In this document: in pieces, positions 23,601 to 26,098 of the stretch
Layout of the letters: each line of letters opens with the position of its first letter
How positions within the stretch are numbered: position 1 is the first letter of the stretch
Source of the DNA: Strigomonas culicis
Taxonomy: Eukaryota > Euglenozoa > Kinetoplastea > Trypanosomatida > Trypanosomatidae
DNA length: 26,098 nucleotides
Assembly: GCA_000482145.1 (NCBI GenBank)
Contig: AUXH01000244.1
Location: forward strand, 1-26,098
Reading direction: 5' to 3'
The notes under the pieces: generated by a model
The model's input: the letters and a program-made list of their open reading frames with translations, nothing else
The model's database searches: none
What the model was told of the DNA's origin: nothing
Position numbers and translations under genes: made by a program

Positions 23601-26098
23601 CTCGACGTCAAGCGGCCCGGCGGTGGCGCCGCGGCGGCTCAGCGTCACGACCGACACCACGGAGGGGTCCGCGTCGGACGCCGGGTGCGCGGAGGCGGAC
23701 CCGGGCGGCGACTTTGCAGGGCTGCGCGAGCGCGTGCGGCACATTCGGAAGGCGTTCTGGCGGCGCGCCGCCGCGGTCTCGGCGGAGGCCGCGAAGAAGG
23801 ACACGAGTTCGAGCAGCGGGGACAGCGACTTCGAGGACGACAGCAGTGAGGGGGCGCCCGCCGACCCGAGCGGCCCGCGGGACTGGGCCCAAGCCTCGTT
23901 GGCGTGCGACGACCTCGTGGCGATGTCGGTCGACCGCTACGCGGAGGTTGACCTCACGGCGTCTCTCGCCGCCGGCTGCGAGGCGGGCGGCAGCCACCGC
24001 CACCGCACCTTTGCGGGCGCGGTGGGCGGCCTGGTGCGCATCGACATGGGCACGCTGCTGGAGCTCAAGGGCTTCTGGCTGAAGGCGCCGGACACGGTGC
24101 CGGCCGTGCCGGCCGACTACCAGCCGTCGCCGCGGCTGTGGGCCGTGCGGGGCGGCTTCGTGGTGGACGCGGTCGCGGCGGCGGACTGCCTCGACCTGCT
24201 GTCCGCCACGCTGCGCCTGCGCAGCGTCCCGCTGAACTACGCGGACCCGACCCCGGCGCGCATGGAGCAACTCGTGCCCGGGGTGGACCCGGAGCTGTTC
24301 CTGCGCCGCCTGGCGCACGACCCGTGTATGCGGCCCTACATCGAGGACCTCGCGTGCCCCGCGCTGGTGGCGGCGGCGGGCGCCCCTGAGGGCCAGGACG
24401 TGATCCTCCAGGCGCTGACGGAGGACCGGCGCAGCGGGAAGCGGACGGTGGTCGCGTTCCTCTTCGGCGACGCGTACACCACCCGGACGTGCGCGACGCT
24501 GCAGCTGGGCGGCGCGGCGCCGCGGGGCGTGCGCGTGACGGGGGTGCTGGACAGCCTCGCGCGCCGTGGCGCGCTCAGCGTGGACCCGGTCGCCGTCGCG
24601 AGCCTCTTCGCCGGCGTCAGCGCGAGGTGCTACCCGCCGACGCTGGACTGGTACCACGGCAGCCTGACGATGGACGAGGCGACGGAGCGCGCGCGGCGGG
24701 CGCAGGGCGACGCGACGTGGCGCGCGGAGCTGCGGGAGAGCGACCTTGGCAAGGGGGGCCGCCCCGGGGAGCTGGCGGTGACGGCCATCACGCTGCAGCC
24801 CGCCAAGTCGGCGCCGCGCGTCAAGTACCACACCCTCACGCCGTGCGGCTCGGAGGGCGCCTTTGTGTTCGGCGGCGTGGACGAGGCGGGCGGGCTGAGC
24901 GCCCACGCCCACTTCTACTGGCCGGAGGAGCAGAGCTGGTCGCGGTTCCGCTGCGTGGCGCTCGTCGAGGAGTACATGAACGACGAGCTGCGCGCCCTCC
25001 TCGAAAAGGGCCTGCTGCGGGTGGACGGCCGCGGCCGCACGCCGCCGGCGCGCCACGGGCACAGCGTTGTCTACCGGCCGGCCACGCGCTGTCTCTACAT
25101 CTACGGTGGCATGGGGTACGGCGACGCGGCGCACATGATCGCCCACGACGGGGCGGCGCCGTCCAGCCCGCCCGTCGGCGTCCTCAGCGACGTGTGGATG
25201 GTGCGGCTGGACGACGGCGTGGCGGTGCAGCTGCGGCCCACGACGAGCGAGGCCGCGTCGCACCGCGCGCGCCGCCGCTCGTCCGCGGCGGCGGAGCCGC
25301 CGGCACTGCACCGGTGGCGGCACACCGCCCTCTTCCACGATGATTACATGATCGTCGTCGGCGGCCGGACCGCGGTGGCGGGTGCCTCCACGGCCGAGGA
25401 GCGCATCGCCCCGTGCGACCAGCTGCTCTCTCTGGACCTGCACACGCTCGAGTGGGCCATGCGGCGCACCGCCGGGCCGGCGCCGCCGCCGCGCTACGGC
25501 CACGCCGCGTGCCGCCGCGAGACGACGCTGTACCTGCACGGCGGCCGCGGGGCCGACACGGGCGACAACTCGGACCCCCTGCTCGGCGACTTCTACGCGC
25601 TGGACCTCGTCACCAGCACGTGGCGCGCCATCGAGCCGAACGGCGTGGTGCGGCCGCCGCCGGTCGAGCGCGCGAGCCTGGAGTGCGTCGACATCCAGGG
25701 CTGCCCCTGCGTGGCGCTCGTCGGCGGCGCCGCGTGCGCCGCGACCACCGCGAACCTCTCCGTCTACGTCTTCTCCACGTGGACGCACTTCTGGCGCGAG
25801 GTGGCCTTCCACTGCGCCCCCGCGGCGCCGCGCTGCGGCCTGCGGGTCGCGGTCGTCCCCGCGGCGCCGGCTGAGGCGGCGTCGCACCACCGCGAGCGGC
25901 GGCGGCTGCCCGCGCGGCCCAGCCGCGCCGTCGCGCAGCTGCTCGTCGTTGGCGGCGAGCTCGGCGAGGTGCACCGCGAGGAGCTCGTCGTAGCGCCGCG
26001 CCTGGACCCCGTCGCGGCGGCGGCCGGCCGCCACACCGCCACGGCGTGCGTGCTCGTCCTGTCCAGCCGCTGCCCGACGGCGCCGCGGCGGCGCGGCC
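20668..26098 (+). CDS. Very large Kelch-type beta-propeller protein (3' end outside window)
   Basis: From ATG 20668 the frame stays open to the right edge, 1,810 codons, with consistently G/C third positions. The start is the first ATG after in-frame stops at 20590, 20599 and 20614. The first 120 residues look like a folded domain interrupted by an Asn/Asp/Ser acidic run (about 86-99). A long Pro/Glu/Ala-rich disordered stretch follows (about 150-350, with poly-Glu and poly-Pro runs). Residues about 370-900 have mixed beta-rich segments I cannot assign, and 950-1080 is Ser-rich linker. From about 1388 onward there are Kelch-like blades: FVFGGVDEAGG, then RHGHSVVYRP...LYIYGGMG (from 1462), RWRHTALFHDDYMIVVGGR, RYGHAACR...LYLHGGRG and VALVGGAA. 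At least five are visible, and the propeller may continue beyond the window. Kelch propellers bind partner proteins. No kinase, BTB or membrane segment is seen. Function unknown; probably a scaffold. Confidence 0.85.
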   Translation, partial: MNGSFSLSGVSDGADGSYGSRITVEVLSCAPPSVTRVGVRLGGPGCSWQLVQVPMAAPISIERGRVLSPAKSMELAFMLVPTINNDDDSDSDDDDDSLGFVSMNLLTAAATEAPVTLAAKVPRRGETEPFRLTFRWAAGVLSAAPTPAPAAASPAPAEAVPPAEPAGIMSHTARPRNSQDEAYAAPDTPLAADDATASPPGDVSADGGGHSGDTTAPPPPAAPEAETADAPPSDMEEVNLSADSVRSTAIEAPAPPERAAATPPVEAIPTVPPPLLDMIPPEEEEEAEEEVAAEAPQETDEIIEEATPFTPTAPPPPPEEPAVPTPEEPVAPAVASPEPDTRPVPRPARARHGSPAAHVLDGAAADDLVALLEVLSVRCRPSADRARPVQAALHYATPAADPPARGVRLTTAVPRDVARAVPQLLPPVRLPASCTIVEVELELLELSHEGDQDPAALWSSTQTVACAAPPVAPHGALADAALWPSTTATFEKDGDTVQTRWTFCHASTYREATQRLQSRAAPQLQVVVERSDAAAEPVEVWLSQPPADGPAAVPQQRQALLPSHSALCVQVLRYAVRQPYVLLTCLSGGARAAEAAEGPATLCQVPIVVDGAAGDWRVVPSAASKATVRFRFLAPDNAPLFSKEAVARRRFSAASGAALVPSVYGVQMRVRPVSVARGAPFYCLDAATLGDTAGMLPTHAAAVSPVFAGVSSAAAAAGPLPSATLDFFLTTLPGEELAAMDVRLALRPFQTRDDAEDYRRSHSSGGDASVGPAGEGAAAAVVSIDLPSFVSGIMPAGRHVPPAVSRTFTACITTATDATPVQIDLVVKRFLNSREDGVFYLHTARLLPSPCGGADEPRRGSQVSASSRPEDGDERARGRFWFTRSRFSAEDVASAWEGEKKHNVKVKGSLQDAKAEETARKRWLLDEWAPSPDSPSVSSTLALRDGPFPGAVLVAPRGHLRLCAAVAAGAGDASDMRRSTSSGPAVAPRRLSVTTDTTEGSASDAGCAEADPGGDFAGLRERVRHIRKAFWRRAAAVSAEAAKKDTSSSSGDSDFEDDSSEGAPADPSGPRDWAQASLACDDLVAMSVDRYAEVDLTASLAAGCEAGGSHRHRTFAGAVGGLVRIDMGTLLELKGFWLKAPDTVPAVPADYQPSPRLWAVRGGFVVDAVAAADCLDLLSATLRLRSVPLNYADPTPARMEQLVPGVDPELFLRRLAHDPCMRPYIEDLACPALVAAAGAPEGQDVILQALTEDRRSGKRTVVAFLFGDAYTTRTCATLQLGGAAPRGVRVTGVLDSLARRGALSVDPVAVASLFAGVSARCYPPTLDWYHGSLTMDEATERARRAQGDATWRAELRESDLGKGGRPGELAVTAITLQPAKSAPRVKYHTLTPCGSEGAFVFGGVDEAGGLSAHAHFYWPEEQSWSRFRCVALVEEYMNDELRALLEKGLLRVDGRGRTPPARHGHSVVYRPATRCLYIYGGMGYGDAAHMIAHDGAAPSSPPVGVLSDVWMVRLDDGVAVQLRPTTSEAASHRARRRSSAAAEPPALHRWRHTALFHDDYMIVVGGRTAVAGASTAEERIAPCDQLLSLDLHTLEWAMRRTAGPAPPPRYGHAACRRETTLYLHGGRGADTGDNSDPLLGDFYALDLVTSTWRAIEPNGVVRPPPVERASLECVDIQGCPCVALVGGAACAATTANLSVYVFSTWTHFWREVAFHCAPAAPRCGLRVAVVPAAPAEAASHHRERRRLPARPSRAVAQLLVVGGELGEVHREELVVAPRLDPVAAAAGRHTATACVLVLSSRCPTAPRRRG

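Noticed and set aside
20482..26034. Minus-strand frames opposite the Kelch gene (20482-21741, 23608-26034).
   Set aside because: The + strand frame is open for the whole 5.4 kb with Kelch motifs; the minus frames are Arg/Gly/Ala-rich mirror sequence, and the first runs out into A/T-rich spacer.

Overview
The window looks like part of a trypanosomatid (kinetoplastid) nuclear chromosome, most likely from the Leishmania/Crithidia/Leptomonas branch. All ten genes I support lie on the + strand and have no introns. Third codon positions are almost all G or C. The genes are separated by T- and A-rich spacers, and in front of nearly every start codon there is a polypyrimidine tract followed by the first AG, the expected layout for trans-splicing of a polycistronic transcript. 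I see no strand switch, tRNA, rRNA, mobile element or CRISPR array. The species assignment is inference from composition and layout.

Layout from left to right: (1) the 3' end of an Ala/Pro/Ser-rich protein (to 662); (2) two neighbouring genes for short two-helix membrane proteins with long basic tails (1442-2182 and 2608-3432). They are clear paralogues and resemble RNase kappa / V-ATPase subunit f; (3) a helical-repeat protein (3896-7145) that reads as one gene only if a single reading-frame change near 4236-4275 is allowed; (4) a MYCBPAP-like protein (7534-9963), a family found in the flagellar central apparatus; (5) a kinesin with an N-terminal motor (10400-12622); (6) the ubiquitin-activating enzyme E1 (13478-16558); (7) a PAP2-family lipid phosphatase (17035-17703); (8) a probably mitochondrial metallo-beta-lactamase-fold hydrolase with an altered metal motif (17919-19040); (9) a small protein joining a RanBP2-type zinc finger to a tRNA-binding OB fold (19244-19702); (10) the first 1,810 codons of a very large Kelch-type protein that runs off the right edge (20668 onward).

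The genes do not form one pathway, which is normal for trypanosomatid gene clusters. The MYCBPAP-like protein and the kinesin suggest a flagellar or cytoskeletal theme in 7.5-12.6 kb, which the helical-repeat protein may share. UBA1 and the tRNA-binding protein are housekeeping. The points most worth a second look are the tandem membrane-protein pair, the frame break in the helical-repeat gene, the HxHxDC metal motif, the shortened switch II loop of the kinesin and the zinc finger/tRNA-binding fusion.
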